Source: Mycteria americana (lineage: Eukaryota > Chordata > Aves > Ciconiiformes > Ciconiidae). Taken from it: 64,000 bases of DNA. Below are positions 46,801 to 55,600 of the stretch, piece after piece. The notes under the pieces were generated by a model. The model made no database searches, was not told the DNA's origin, and worked only from the letters and a program-made list of their open reading frames with translations. A program made the translations under genes and the position numbers. The DNA lies in contig NC_134373.1 in assembly GCF_035582795.1 (NCBI RefSeq), forward strand, positions 33,326,501-33,390,500, read 5' to 3'. Each line of letters opens with the position of its first letter. Within the stretch, counting starts at the first letter, position 1.

Positions 46801-47819
46801 CCAGCTGAATACTGCCATTTTGTTTCTAAGCCCAAAATATTGGGACTCTTTTCAGAGCATTACAAAATTGGAAAAAAAATATATTACTGGGAGACATAAC
46901 CATTGTAACTGAGAGGAACTGAATGTGTTCTGGAGCACACTGAGAAGTACCTAATCCCACCTGAAGCAAGACACTATTTTGTGGTGAGAAAACAAAGTTC
47001 AGCTGCACACTGCAATGACTATTTGGCACGGTGCACCCTTTCAGAAAGCTGCTAGAAAAAGAAGTTATATTTAAGAAGTTTAATTCCAAACTTGCCTTTG
47101 AACCCCCGCACTGCTCCCCTCCATCCAGGTGTAACAGCCAGGGCACAGGCTTGGAACCCAGAGACCCGGGCTCAGCTGCCAGGCATGCAGCCAGCCTGCA
47201 GGTCACCATCTGCACCTCTCCTGTCCCTCCCGATTTTGGGATGCTCTAATCTGAACGGGCAAGACTGAGACAGGAGATGGAGGGACTAATTCCCTTGGGC
47301 CCCTATTTAAGTCCCACATCAATACAAACCAATTTCCAGGGAGGATTTCTAGGGAGTGTGGAAAATGGGATCGGATCCCAGGTGAGCTGAAGCTGCTGCT
47401 CTAGCACAAGCAGTGCCAGTAACAGTGCAAGCATTGGCATTTGCCACGACTTACCAAGGCTGTTTCCTCCTGTGCTTAAGCTTGGCCAAAAAAGCATTTC
47501 TGCTTTTTTGTAAAAAGTATGGTAAAACACTGTGATTGCTTTAGATCAGCTTCTAGCTCCTCTTCCTCCTGCCTTCAGATCTTAACTTCAGCCCTTCTGA
47601 CTGCAGGGAATGCGTTTTCTGTGCGACACCATCACGGAGTGCTGGGACCACGACCCCGAGGCTCGCCTCACCGCCCACTGCGTGGCCGAGCGCTTCAACC
47701 TGATGGCACAGATGGATTGCGACGACATCCTCAACAACAACACGGACAACGAGGCCAGCAAAACAGCCTCTCCAGGCGGGGAGCACCAGGACAGTGATGG
47801 GAGCAGAAATATGCAGTGA
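13797..47819 (+). CDS. TGFBR2L: TGFBR2-like type II TGF-beta receptor Ser/Thr kinase, complete, 7 coding exons, 565 aa
   Basis: This gene encodes a single-pass plasma-membrane type II receptor that would bind a TGF-beta family ligand and phosphorylate a type I receptor (family knowledge). Coding exons are 13797-13848, 33138-33288, 37321-37523, 40633-41441, 41558-41699, 42955-43082 and 47607-47819, totalling 1698 bp with all phases closing; human TGFBR2 is 567 residues. Domain order: signal peptide (1-17 and a few residues more), cysteine-rich three-finger ectodomain (about 27-134), TM helix (about 145-170, containing ISLLPPL), juxtamembrane (171-225), kinase (about 227-527), and a tail. Kinase landmarks are GKGQFAEV (238-245), VAVK with K264, HRD with D366, DFG (384-386) and APE (413-415). 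Exon boundaries match the TGFBR2 positions I recall. Divergence from TGFBR2 throughout makes it a paralogue, not the orthologue. The symbol is my best naming; the family call is firm. Confidence 0.93.
26420..26441. repeat. Homopolymer run of 22 A
   Basis: An uninterrupted A run in intron 1, followed by gagagg. No retroposed body sequence was recognised upstream of it. Confidence 0.9.
26593..26619. repeat. Alternating purine-pyrimidine tract with 16-bp palindrome (Z-DNA prone)
   Basis: A TG-repeat runs into a CG-repeat and then into CACATGCA, giving 27 alternating bases. The central 16 bp (26600-26615, TGTG, four CG, CACA) is a perfect palindrome. CG/TG alternation of this length is the classic Z-DNA-forming pattern. 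Confidence 0.85.
26668..26697. promoter_or_regulatory. Paired AP-1 sites in intron 1
   Basis: Two exact TGACTCA words start at 26668 and 26691, in the same orientation and 23 bp apart, roughly two helical turns. They lie 50-75 bp from the Z-DNA-prone tract. Enhancer activity is inference. Confidence 0.45.
29025..29071. repeat. Two perfect hairpins back to back
   Basis: Hairpin 1 (29025-29053) has 14-bp arms (CAATTTAAGGGCAA and its complement) around a single A. Hairpin 2 (29053-29071) has 8-bp arms (GTGGAAGG and its complement) around TCC. They share base 29053. No flanking terminal repeat or coding capacity was recognised. Confidence 0.9.
30149..30172. repeat. Homopolymer run of 24 T
   Basis: An uninterrupted T run in intron 1. 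It could be the poly(A) end of a minus-strand retroposon, but no element body was recognised next to it. Confidence 0.9.
33138..33288 (+). CDS. TGFBR2L: TGFBR2L exon 2 (ectodomain, first half)
   Basis: The acceptor is ctctgccccacag|CC and the donor ATG|GTAAGC, with the Trp codon split. The exon encodes the first seven framework cysteines of the three-finger fold, in [20 protein letters not shown] and EICVAIW. It matches TGFBR2 exon content, where the equivalent exon also ends at a Val-Ala-X-Trp. One extra cysteine (CSAG) lies at the signal-peptide boundary and may be removed with it. Confidence 0.93.
33289..37320 (+). other. TGFBR2L intron 2
   Basis: A 4.0 kb intron between canonical GT and AG sites. 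It contains a 13-bp word (GGGTTTAACCCAC) repeated twice in tandem at about 33757-33783 and an A-rich tract near 36210. No exon or mobile element was recognised. Confidence 0.75.
37321..37523 (+). CDS. TGFBR2L: TGFBR2L exon 3 (ectodomain, second half)
   Basis: This exon encodes [16 protein letters not shown] through [20 protein letters not shown]. It carries the last five framework cysteines (TLC, RC, ICGC, EC) and three N-glycosylation sequons (NES, NTS, NHT). The CxC...ECND motif is diagnostic for type II TGF-beta receptors. The interval between CGC and ECND holds one more residue than the human TGFBR2 sequence I recall. The donor is AACG|GTGAGT. Confidence 0.93.
37524..40632 (+). other. TGFBR2L intron 3
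   Basis: A 3.1 kb intron. An AT-rich block at about 38735-38940 carries several transcription-factor-like words. A run of 20 C lies at 39925-39944. No exon is seen. Confidence 0.75.
39925..39944. repeat. Homopolymer run of 20 C
   Basis: An uninterrupted C run in intron 3. Long C runs are prone to length error in assemblies, so the exact count should be treated with care. Confidence 0.9.
40633..41441 (+). CDS. TGFBR2L: TGFBR2L exon 4 (TM helix, juxtamembrane, most of the kinase)
   Basis: This is the largest exon (809 bp), GC-rich, with a strong acceptor (ctttcctccccgcag). It encodes the TM helix, a basic stop-transfer ([10 protein letters not shown]), a Pro/Glu-rich juxtamembrane, the kinase N-lobe and the C-lobe up to FANSGQ. 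The Gly-rich loop, K264, D366 and the DFG are all present, so an active kinase is expected. The exon ends with a GC donor (CAG|GCAAGT). Antisense frames here are by-products of the high GC content. Confidence 0.95.
41442..41557 (+). other. TGFBR2L intron 4 (116 bp, GC-AG type)
   Basis: This very short intron starts GCAAGT and ends GCAG. The reading frame on both sides (FANSGQ then VGTARYM) fixes the boundaries, and the same boundary is used in TGFBR2. The nearest GT, four bases downstream, would break the frame. The surrounding AG|GCAAGT matches the strong consensus seen at GC-AG introns. Confidence 0.9.
41558..41699 (+). CDS. TGFBR2L: TGFBR2L exon 5 (activation segment)
   Basis: The exon runs from [14 protein letters not shown] to SRCEVVG plus one base. 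It includes the APE motif and the [17 protein letters not shown] helix typical of TGFBR2-type kinases. The acceptor is gcgggcag|GTG and the donor GGAG|GTAGGA. Confidence 0.95.
41700..42954 (+). other. TGFBR2L intron 5
   Basis: A 1.25 kb intron. It includes a probable CR1 fragment at about 41925-41980 and a pyrimidine-rich stretch near 42220-42290. Long open frames on both strands across its first kilobase reflect GC-rich composition and have no protein-family signature. Confidence 0.7.
41925..41980 (+). mobile_element. Probable CR1 LINE fragment
   Basis: The words GTCATCTGGTCCAGCCCC and GCTCAAAGC resemble the conserved CR1 segment GTCATCTGGTCCAACCCC...GCTCAAAGC found in birds. The fragment is short and diverged and lacks the octamer tail. 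Confidence 0.45.
42955..43082 (+). CDS. TGFBR2L: TGFBR2L exon 6 (kinase C-lobe)
   Basis: The exon encodes [20 protein letters not shown] through [15 protein letters not shown], matching the TGFBR2 C-lobe segment PFGSKV...RGRPEIP. Acceptor tgcttccttgcag|AG and donor CAG|GTAACC. The frame is set by the single base carried from exon 5. Confidence 0.95.
43083..47606 (+). other. TGFBR2L intron 6
   Basis: A 4.5 kb intron. It contains a TATA-box-like word (GGGTATAAAAG) at about 43260-43270 and the solo LTR at 45289-45854. The remainder shows no exon or other identifiable element. Confidence 0.75.
45289..45854 (-). mobile_element. Solo LTR of an avian endogenous retrovirus, antisense to TGFBR2L
   Basis: This 566-bp element begins TGTCGTGGTTTAG and ends AAACCAGGACA, so its ends form a short imperfect inverted repeat, TG...CA. 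It is flanked by the 4-bp direct repeat CTTA (45285-45288 and 45855-45858). Read on the minus strand it shows the order expected of an LTR: U3, a TATA-like GTATAGAAA near 45610, then an A/T-rich region with ATTAAAC. It matches a solo-LTR type I know to be common in bird genomes. No gag, pol or env sequence is adjacent, so it is a recombined remnant with no coding capacity. The 4-bp duplication does not by itself settle the class. Confidence 0.88.
47607..47819 (+). CDS. TGFBR2L: TGFBR2L exon 7 (end of kinase, tail, stop)
   Basis: The exon begins [20 protein letters not shown], the diagnostic last kinase helix, followed by [11 protein letters not shown] 40-residue hydrophilic tail rich in Asn, Asp and Ser then ends in SRNMQ and TGA. 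The tail does not resemble the TGFBR2 C-terminus as I know it. The acceptor is ctgactgcag|GG. Confidence 0.94.
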   Translation, partial: GMRFLCDTITECWDHDPEARLTAHCVAERFNLMAQMDCDDILNNNTDNEASKTASPGGEHQDSDGSRNMQ

Positions 47820-48115
47820 CACAGCAGGCAAAAAGCCTCATCATGAGAAACGAGAGGATAAGTGAGAAGCATTTGGCTCATGGGAAAAAACCTGGCTTCG
47901 TTTTTCAAAATGGAACTAAGATCTAGTACATAACTTATTTATAAGATCTGTTTCCTCCCACAGATACAGTGAACTGTGGAGTCAATACTTTGGTTAAAGT
48001 GCAACATTATATATGAACTGATTTTGTACTTACTTTAAATGTATAATGATGCAAAGCATTCCTTTTATTATTTTTTAAAATAATAATGTTTAATCTTTTA
48101 TTAATAAGCACGTGA
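47820..48115 (+). other. TGFBR2L 3' UTR (extent uncertain)
   Basis: AU-rich sequence after the stop contains ACTTATTTATAAG and TTTTATTATT words like AU-rich elements. No canonical AATAAA is present in this block. The next AATAAA is at 49269-49274 and an ATTAAA lies near 49186, so the true end may be up to about 1.4 kb further on. Confidence 0.4.
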
Positions 48116-50669
48116 ATTCCATGTCTATATTTTGAAGTCCTTCCATATTGCCATCACGAGTTTCTCTTCTAACTGCTTATTCTGCACAGATCAAGACAAT
48201 TTTCAATTTTTGGGTTTTTTTAGTGGCCTCCACACAAACAATACCTGTTGCAGCAGCAGGAAAAAAAAGATCTTGAGATGTAACTTCTTCCTCAGTGGAA
48301 GAAATGCTGGCACCCAAGAAAATTCTTCATTGATCAGACAGTCCTTAACACAGTGTAAAGATACCCGATAATTCAATTTGCAAAAGCCTGATTGGCTGCA
48401 ACTCCAACACACCTTTTTTCACTGGGGAACTCCTGCGTGTACTTGATAGTTCAGGTAGGTGCATGAAGTTTCTTCAACAGAAAAAAAAAAATGTCACCAA
48501 CATAGACACTGCTGTTTCACTCTAGGAAGTCTCCATGCAGAATATCTAGACAACTCCTTGCCATTTTAGTCCAGTTTCCAGCCACCTCTAGCCAACAGAT
48601 TTGTGCCACGGTAATACCGTTGACACAAACGCGTTGGCTAATTCTTGCAACTCTTTCACACCTCTCTGCTGTGTTACTCAACCTGAAGAAATATGATCAG
48701 ACAGAACCGGGACCTTTAGTCCCGTAACCACCAGACCAAGCCAGGCTGCCTCCAGTGGGAAAGGCAATTAAGGAAAGGTAAGTCATACCTTGCTCTGAAC
48801 CCTGGCACGAAGCAAATCTTAATCCCTCCAGCCTCAGGAGCAAAAGGTAATAAAAACTGTAGCTGCTACTAAGAAGCCCTGCAAGCCCACACCTGACACT
48901 CACCTACACAGAGGTGTATCTTTCAGGATAGCATCCAAGAGGAATACTTTGCTTGCCAGCACACAGCTGCATGGATCAGCCCCTACAAGAGAGGGGAAGG
49001 GAGAAAACCCTTCAACAGCCACGAGCTTTCTACAGCCGAGGCTCCCCAATGTGGAGCAGGGAAGCAGATCTGCAGGCCTGTTTTGGTTTTCTAAAATACA
49101 CAGCTGTGACAGCACCAGCCCATACAAAAAGCTTTTCTCCTCTCACTATTGTTTCCACCTTTTTGGACCATTTCCACGCTCCTAAATTAAAAGCCTAAAA
49201 CAAAATTGTCTCTAATCCCTTCAAAGAGGTATGGAAGCGGAATGAATTAGGTTGCATCAAATCTAAATAATAAAAACTTAACTTCAGCTACCGTGTATGT
49301 CTCCACCTGCAACTGTGACCGTACCTTTCATTTTAGGGACATGGTTTAGTGGTAGACTTGGCAATGTTAGGTTTACAGTTGGACTCGATCTTAAGGGTCT
49401 TTTCCAACCTAAATGATTCTATGGTTCTATGATTCTCACCAGCTCCCCACCTGGCTGCTACCTCCTGTCATCTTATGATTTTTTTCAAGCTAACCACCTT
49501 CTCTTGAAGCATATCCTTCCCAGTTTACCATAAACACACCCTTTCCACCCACCTGACTTCAGTCTCATTTCTTTAATACATTAACCACTGCTCTACTGTA
49601 TGTATGCCCAAGAAACAGAGCATGGGGCAGCTTTTCTGACATGGAGATAAGAAACTGGGAACACACCGAAATCCGTGCTCCCCATTGAACACCCTGTGGT
49701 TCTAGCAAATATCTACATAGGAAGCAGCAGTGAGCCCTTCCCTTCGCTCCAGAAGGTACAAGATGGAAACAACAGCAGTTATGCAAGAGAATCAAATCTG
49801 GTCAGAGTTAAAAATACATCCATTAGTCCGTAGGGTACTTGCAACTCTCAGAAGAATCACATAAATGTCTTACAATTTAAGCTGGATATTCAGTGCCTAG
49901 ATTTTTTTTTTTAAACTGTTTTCAACTATGTCCTTTGTTTCTAGAAGTAACTAGAAATTTGCATTGCAACTAAATCCACATCAGGAAGCCATTCCAGTTC
50001 TTGTGATCATCTGAGCAAAGGAAGGCTTTACCTTTTTTTTTAGCTAGCAGCACCCCCATGTTAAAAGAAATCGTTTCATGTATTTTAAAAGACTACTTCT
50101 TCAGCATTGGGTCTATTTTTACACAACAAAATTAGTAACAGCTTTCTTAGTGTGAAACCACAAGCATACCAGATGAGGGTGAAAGAGAAATAACTTGACT
50201 AATACTATTATATAAGGAACACAAATGGGTTTATAGTCAACATGGGAGCTTTTCAGTCTGTTTTACAGCCATCACCTTGACAAATTCCCAAATCAAAATT
50301 TTAAGCAGAGCTCAGTGACTGAGTCATAAGTCTATATTTTAGTAAGCACGAGCTTGATCCCTGGAGTATGCTCAGCTGATAGGTTTGTTTTCTGCTCTGA
50401 TCACTGCAATATTAAAAGCTGGACCTTGCACCACAGCCCTTGCTGTTTAAAGCAAATCTGCCATTGTGACACAGATAAAACAACTATGAAACATATACAG
50501 TGTTGTGAATTTATTTTCTGTCCCTCTACCACCCCCCATTTGGTGCAGGTACCGATGAACCGTGGAAGTTCACGCATTGCCATCAGGATTCCTACCCCAA
50601 ATCCTGGAATTGGCCAAGGAGCACACCCCAAACGTGCCGCAGACCCAGAAACAAGGAGGAACTAATCCC
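48116..50669. other. Convergent intergenic interval between TGFBR2L and OSBPL11
   Basis: About 2.5 kb lies between the two facing 3' ends. It contains a CR1 3' end at 49336-49436 and otherwise AT-rich unique sequence. No gene was recognised. Confidence 0.6.
49336..49436 (+). mobile_element. CR1 LINE 3' end
   Basis: The sequence has the order of an avian CR1 3' UTR: GGGACATGGTTTAGTGGT, GGACTCGATCTTAAGGGTC, TTTTCCAACCT, then imperfect octamers (ATTCTATGGTTCTATGATTC). It is a 5'-truncated copy with no ORF. It is the clearest lineage marker in the window. Confidence 0.92.
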
Positions 50670-52541
50670 ACTGTTTTCACTTTTATTTTTATTCCTGGTT
50701 AAACATGAAAATGCCCAATGGATATCCAAAACTAACACAACAGGATGGTTGTATAGAATACCACAAACAAGACAGCAGGGCCTAAAACATTCTTCTGCTG
50801 GAGAATATAGTTGCTACTCAAGTGCACAGTGCCAAAATATCCCACTTTAAGGGCCAAGGAAAGCCCAGACAGACAGATCTCCAGCATACAAGATAACAGC
50901 AACCTACTCTTCCTGGTCACCTGATCTCTAGGAAAGCAGACAGAATAAATGAATCATTTTGTAGTTTTATTATCCCCACCCCCACTTCTCACAAATGGAC
51001 TATGACTCGCATTGAGATCTCAGTGCATTTCACAGCAAAAAAATGTACAAGAGGATCAAAATAGTTGTGCATAAACCCAACTTTTTTTTGCACAATTTAC
51101 AGTTTGTGTTGAAAGTTAACATGGTTATTTAAACCTTCTGATGCATTCTTACACTTGTATCTTCTCCATGGAAAACATCTTACCAGATCACACAGTTGTG
51201 AGTTCTCATGATGCTGGATCAGGTGCAGCCATTGCCATGGCTGGGAAGTGGCAGATAATGTTATATACACTGACTGGAAGACTACCTCAGAAGAAAAAAC
51301 AGATTAAGGCACCACCGTTGGAAAAATTAAGGTAGCTTGTAGTTACAACAATAACGAAAGCCGTAATAAGTACTTTTCTTAATCGCCAGCAATTCTTAGA
51401 CTTCAATAAAATAGTTATAAAAAAAAAAACCACAAAGGATGTTTGTACCTGAATACAGTTTCCTGATATCTGATTGTGTTTCAAATCAATACCCAGTCCT
51501 CAGCATAATCAGCTTTTTTTTTTTATGGTAAGATGAAAAATGAGGACCTATAGTCCATGTATTCACAGGTCACATTTCACTGCTTTGTTCTGAATAACAC
51601 CACAGGAGAAAAACCAAAACAATCCAAAGGACAGTTTGTAACACTGATACTTCACCTCTGAGATGATTAGATGGGCAGAGAAATTTAAATACAAAATTGT
51701 ATGTTTTCTGTTCATTTTGAAAGCCTTAGTCCTTGGGAAGGGAAGGTGGAGGAAAAAAAAAAAAAGGCCAAACCTCATTACATTATAACATGAGAAAAAT
51801 CAAAGTCACTCAAAGATATTTAATAAAATTAGAAGTTGAAAAGTGTTCAAATTACTTTTCCAATTCAAGTCAATTATTTCAAGTATATTAAAACATTTCA
51901 GAGGAAAAATTTCTCCATGGTTACAATTCTAATTGCTTTTATAAATCCATAAAAAAGAAAGGTAGTCTCTACATATATCCCATATTCCTCTGATGCATGC
52001 ACATGTTCTCTCTGAAGAAAAAAGTCGTCACGATCCAGTTGTTTCTTAACACTGATTTCAGGCACATCTTCCAAACACCCCTCCAGTTTTCACCGAAAAG
52101 GTTAATCACTGGGCATAAAAGCAGCAGTTTTTTGTTGCTGTTGTCTACACAGGTACTGAGCAAATTTCAGTTATTAAAGAGCTTGACACAGATTCTGAAA
52201 AAAGTTCCCATGTCACTCCAAAATCCAACAGTTCCTTCTTCTCTTAGGCAGCTTTTGCAAGCAGGTCTACTTAGAAGAATCTTACACAATTCAGATAAAA
52301 TCTCTCGGATCATACAAAAAACAAGTTGGTTGAATGTACCTGGCAAGTTTGTCTCTACAACTTTGATTTTTTTAAATTCTTTTTTTTTTTAATAGCTTTA
52401 AAGTGCCCTAGTATATTTATTTCTTTATGCTCATTTAAACTTTCACAATTACATAAAAAGGGGACACTCTGTGATTACTGTGTTTTGAGAGACAGAGGAA
52501 AAGGAGAGGAAAATCAGAAAACTCATCTTAAAGCAGCTTTT
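50670..52541 (-). other. OSBPL11 3' UTR (extent tentative)
   Basis: AT-rich sequence follows the stop codon on the minus strand. Two adjacent AATAAA signals (plus-strand TTTATT at 50682-50687 and 50688-50693) would end a 3' UTR of about 1.85 kb. Other AATAAA words occur closer, for example near 52409 and 50965, so a shorter end is possible. Confidence 0.4.
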
Positions 52542-52619
52542 CTAGTTAGTGTCCGTTTGCTGAGTTTGCACAGCAGAGACTGTTTTCCAGAGGGGTTTAT
52601 GATAAACCCAGCCATCTCC
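52542..52619 (-). CDS. OSBPL11: OSBPL11 terminal coding exon
   Basis: The exon is too short for simple ORF detection. After acceptor tttaaattgcag it reads [20 protein letters not shown], then QTDTN and [15 protein letters not shown] is the expected OSBPL11 ending and joins the preceding exon in phase 0. Confidence 0.9.
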   Translation of the reverse strand, partial: GDGWVYHKPLWKTVSAVQTQQTDTN

Positions 52620-55600
52620 CTGCAATTTAAAGAGAAAATATGGTTATAATAAAGACACTGCCCTGGGAGAATTCCTTTCACACAACTATTATACTGATAG
52701 CTGTGAAAACCAGAGGGACATAGCTTATACCTTTAACTCGCACAGATTAAGACACAGAGATCAACGCTGCAGGCTTCTGAGACTACTTTAGAACACGTAC
52801 AGACTCTTGCTGGGCCACAGCGCTCTCTGGGAATCAACTGCACTTGTCATTGACCCAGATGGAAAGCCACTCTTCTCAACTCCATGATCCAGATTACTTT
52901 AAAAAGCCAAGCAAGAAGCCAGCAGAGAGGCAGCTATCCAGGATTATCAGCTCTAACACAGCCCAACCGCTTACCCGGAAATGAAGTAGCTCAGGATTAT
53001 GTTTAAACATTTTCCGAGTAGATCTGTATCTCAGATTAGCAACAGAATTTCACCTCTTTGAAATCTAGATACTAACAATACAAATATCTAAATCTGAGCT
53101 AATCATACCAACATAGCTTTAGAGAACAAAAAGCTTTATTGGAGCTAACAGATAGTCCTGAACTTTAAAACACAAAACTGGGGGAAAAAAAACCAAGAAA
53201 AAAAACCTTTTTAGCCGATGTTTTAAACCCTTGCTAGACCACAGATATGGGAACAAGAAGAAGGGGGAGTTACATTACTGCAGTTTAATGATAAAGCTTT
53301 CACTATAAGGAGAATCTAAACTACTATAGCATAAATTTCAGTTGAGTCTTCCCCTCTTGCATGGGGCTCAGCAAAGGTCTCTACACAAGCAGGGTCTCAT
53401 CATCTGGATCACAAGGAAAGTGTATTTCAAAGTTACCATACCAGCAGCCTCCAGTCTTCCTCAGCAGTCTGCAGTTCACCTTGTTAAAAGTCTTACTATA
53501 TTATTACTACCACCATTATTGAAATACAGGTTAAGCCATTGAACAAATAAGCTCCATCCAAAATGTAACGTACAAGAACACAAAAAGTTCTAAGTTGAGA
53601 ATGAACTCATGTGCCTTCTTGCTAACAGTAATATCTTGGGTTCATATGTACACAACATAAGCAAAATGAGTACTACTGATTATTTTATTTGGGTATTTAC
53701 TGTTACCGTCTACTTACGTGTGTACACGTAAAGCTGTTTTCCATGTGCCACAAGGAAGTGCTTGGTAAAAGAAACCAAACAACAAAACAGGCAAACATTT
53801 TGTTGCAAGGGAATCGCAAAACCAACGTATTTGGGAAGTGAAGGGTAAAGACACACCTTTACATGTTTGGGAGTGCTTATGTCACCTTACTCTTACGGAT
53901 CCTGTGGAGCTAAACTATAAGATCTAAGGCCAAATACTCTATTCTGACAGGACACAGACCCCTTTGTGCACCTGCTTTCATTGTAGCTCTGCCTCCACCT
54001 TCATCAACAGCTAACCGCTTGGGAACTTACTTCTTTAAGGAAGTATTTAGTACACCAAGGTGTTTCTGTTTCAGCACGCAGCCTCTCTTCATTCCTCTGT
54101 CGTTCCTCAAGGGCTCGCTTGTGCTCCGTAGCCTTATCGATGTCTCCATCCCGCAGAGACTCTGTTACATGCTGCCACAGCCTCCTACAAAACAAATTGT
54201 TAATTTCAGTTTTCAAAAGTTTTCTCAGCCTGCCACCTCAAACTACAGGATCGCCTCATGCAGTTCTTTCAGAACAGGAGCACTCCCTCCACTTATACAT
54301 GACAAACCAACCCAGGTCAGAGCACGGTGGTGCCGCACAGGTGGAAGAGCTCACAGCTGAGTTTTACAGCTACACTAGTAATTAGGAGCTGACAGGAATG
54401 GCTCTGAGGTTTTGGCTATGCCAATCTAATGTCTGTTTGTACACCCTTTAAAGTTGCTATGGAAGTGTGATTCAACAAGCAGTTTCTTGTAAGGACCTCC
54501 CTTGTCAGGAGCTGCCCCACTGTGTAGCTGATGGTTAAAGAAAGAACAAATAAGGAAGCTCTGTTCTAGCAGGCACTTTATGAACTCATAAGACAACTCT
54601 TGTCAATGAATAAAAGAGACAAGATAAACCACCATGTGCCTGCACTTTGGTTTTTTGCACTTTTTATTATGCACTTGTTTTTTAAAAAAATTAAAAATTA
54701 AGATCACTGCTGCTAAGCACTATCCAAAAATAGTATCTAAATTTGCAGGTTTTCCTAAGGCATTCACCAGACTGCTTAGGACAAAAAGGGCCAGACAATA
54801 GCAAACACATACTCTACCTAGATTCAAACGGTCCTTGTTTCTCAAGGGGACGGACTCGTTTTCTTGTCACAGACAGCTTTGTCAAGTCCACGTATTTTGT
54901 CTCCCCATTGTTGTAGGTGAACTCAAGCACGCTGTTCCACTCCCCTTGCACTCTGCACACCACTGTGTTTGTCATGTTCTGCTTCACTTCACCCGTGACT
55001 CTAGGAAAGCAATTTTTATTTTTAAAAGGCCATGGCTGAAGACACCTGAGGACTATTCCTTGCATAATCACTCAACTTCATTTGGAACGAGTTTGCAAAC
55101 TTGTCACACTGTCTTGAAAAATGTTAGTTATTTGAATTACATTTGCACAGAGAAGGCTCAAAGAACAAAGTGACTTTCACTCGTTGCTCTAGTTCTCTTC
55201 ACATTACCCAAGAAACTCCATTACTGGCTTCAGTTTAAACTTGTTTCAAACCTTTTAACAGAACTGAAAAAGAAACTAACACAGGATGGTTCAGGATGTA
55301 ATAAGCAGTTGATCATTTCCACTTGACACATCACATCAGATGTGTAGTTCAGACTTAAAAAATAAAAATTAAACTTTCTACCAAGAATGTGTCTCACTAC
55401 CTGCTGGCACTTTATCTCACATCTTTACATCTCAATGTTCTCCATATGCAGGTGGTCTCATTTTTATGTTGCTCACATAAGCAGCAGACACACAAAGGCA
55501 GAAAGCAAGGTAGGAAACTAGGAAGCAGGAGAACTGCTCTTCTTTCCTGTGTCTTCCACAGAAACCTCTGCCAATAACAAGATATTAAAAATGTCTTTCT

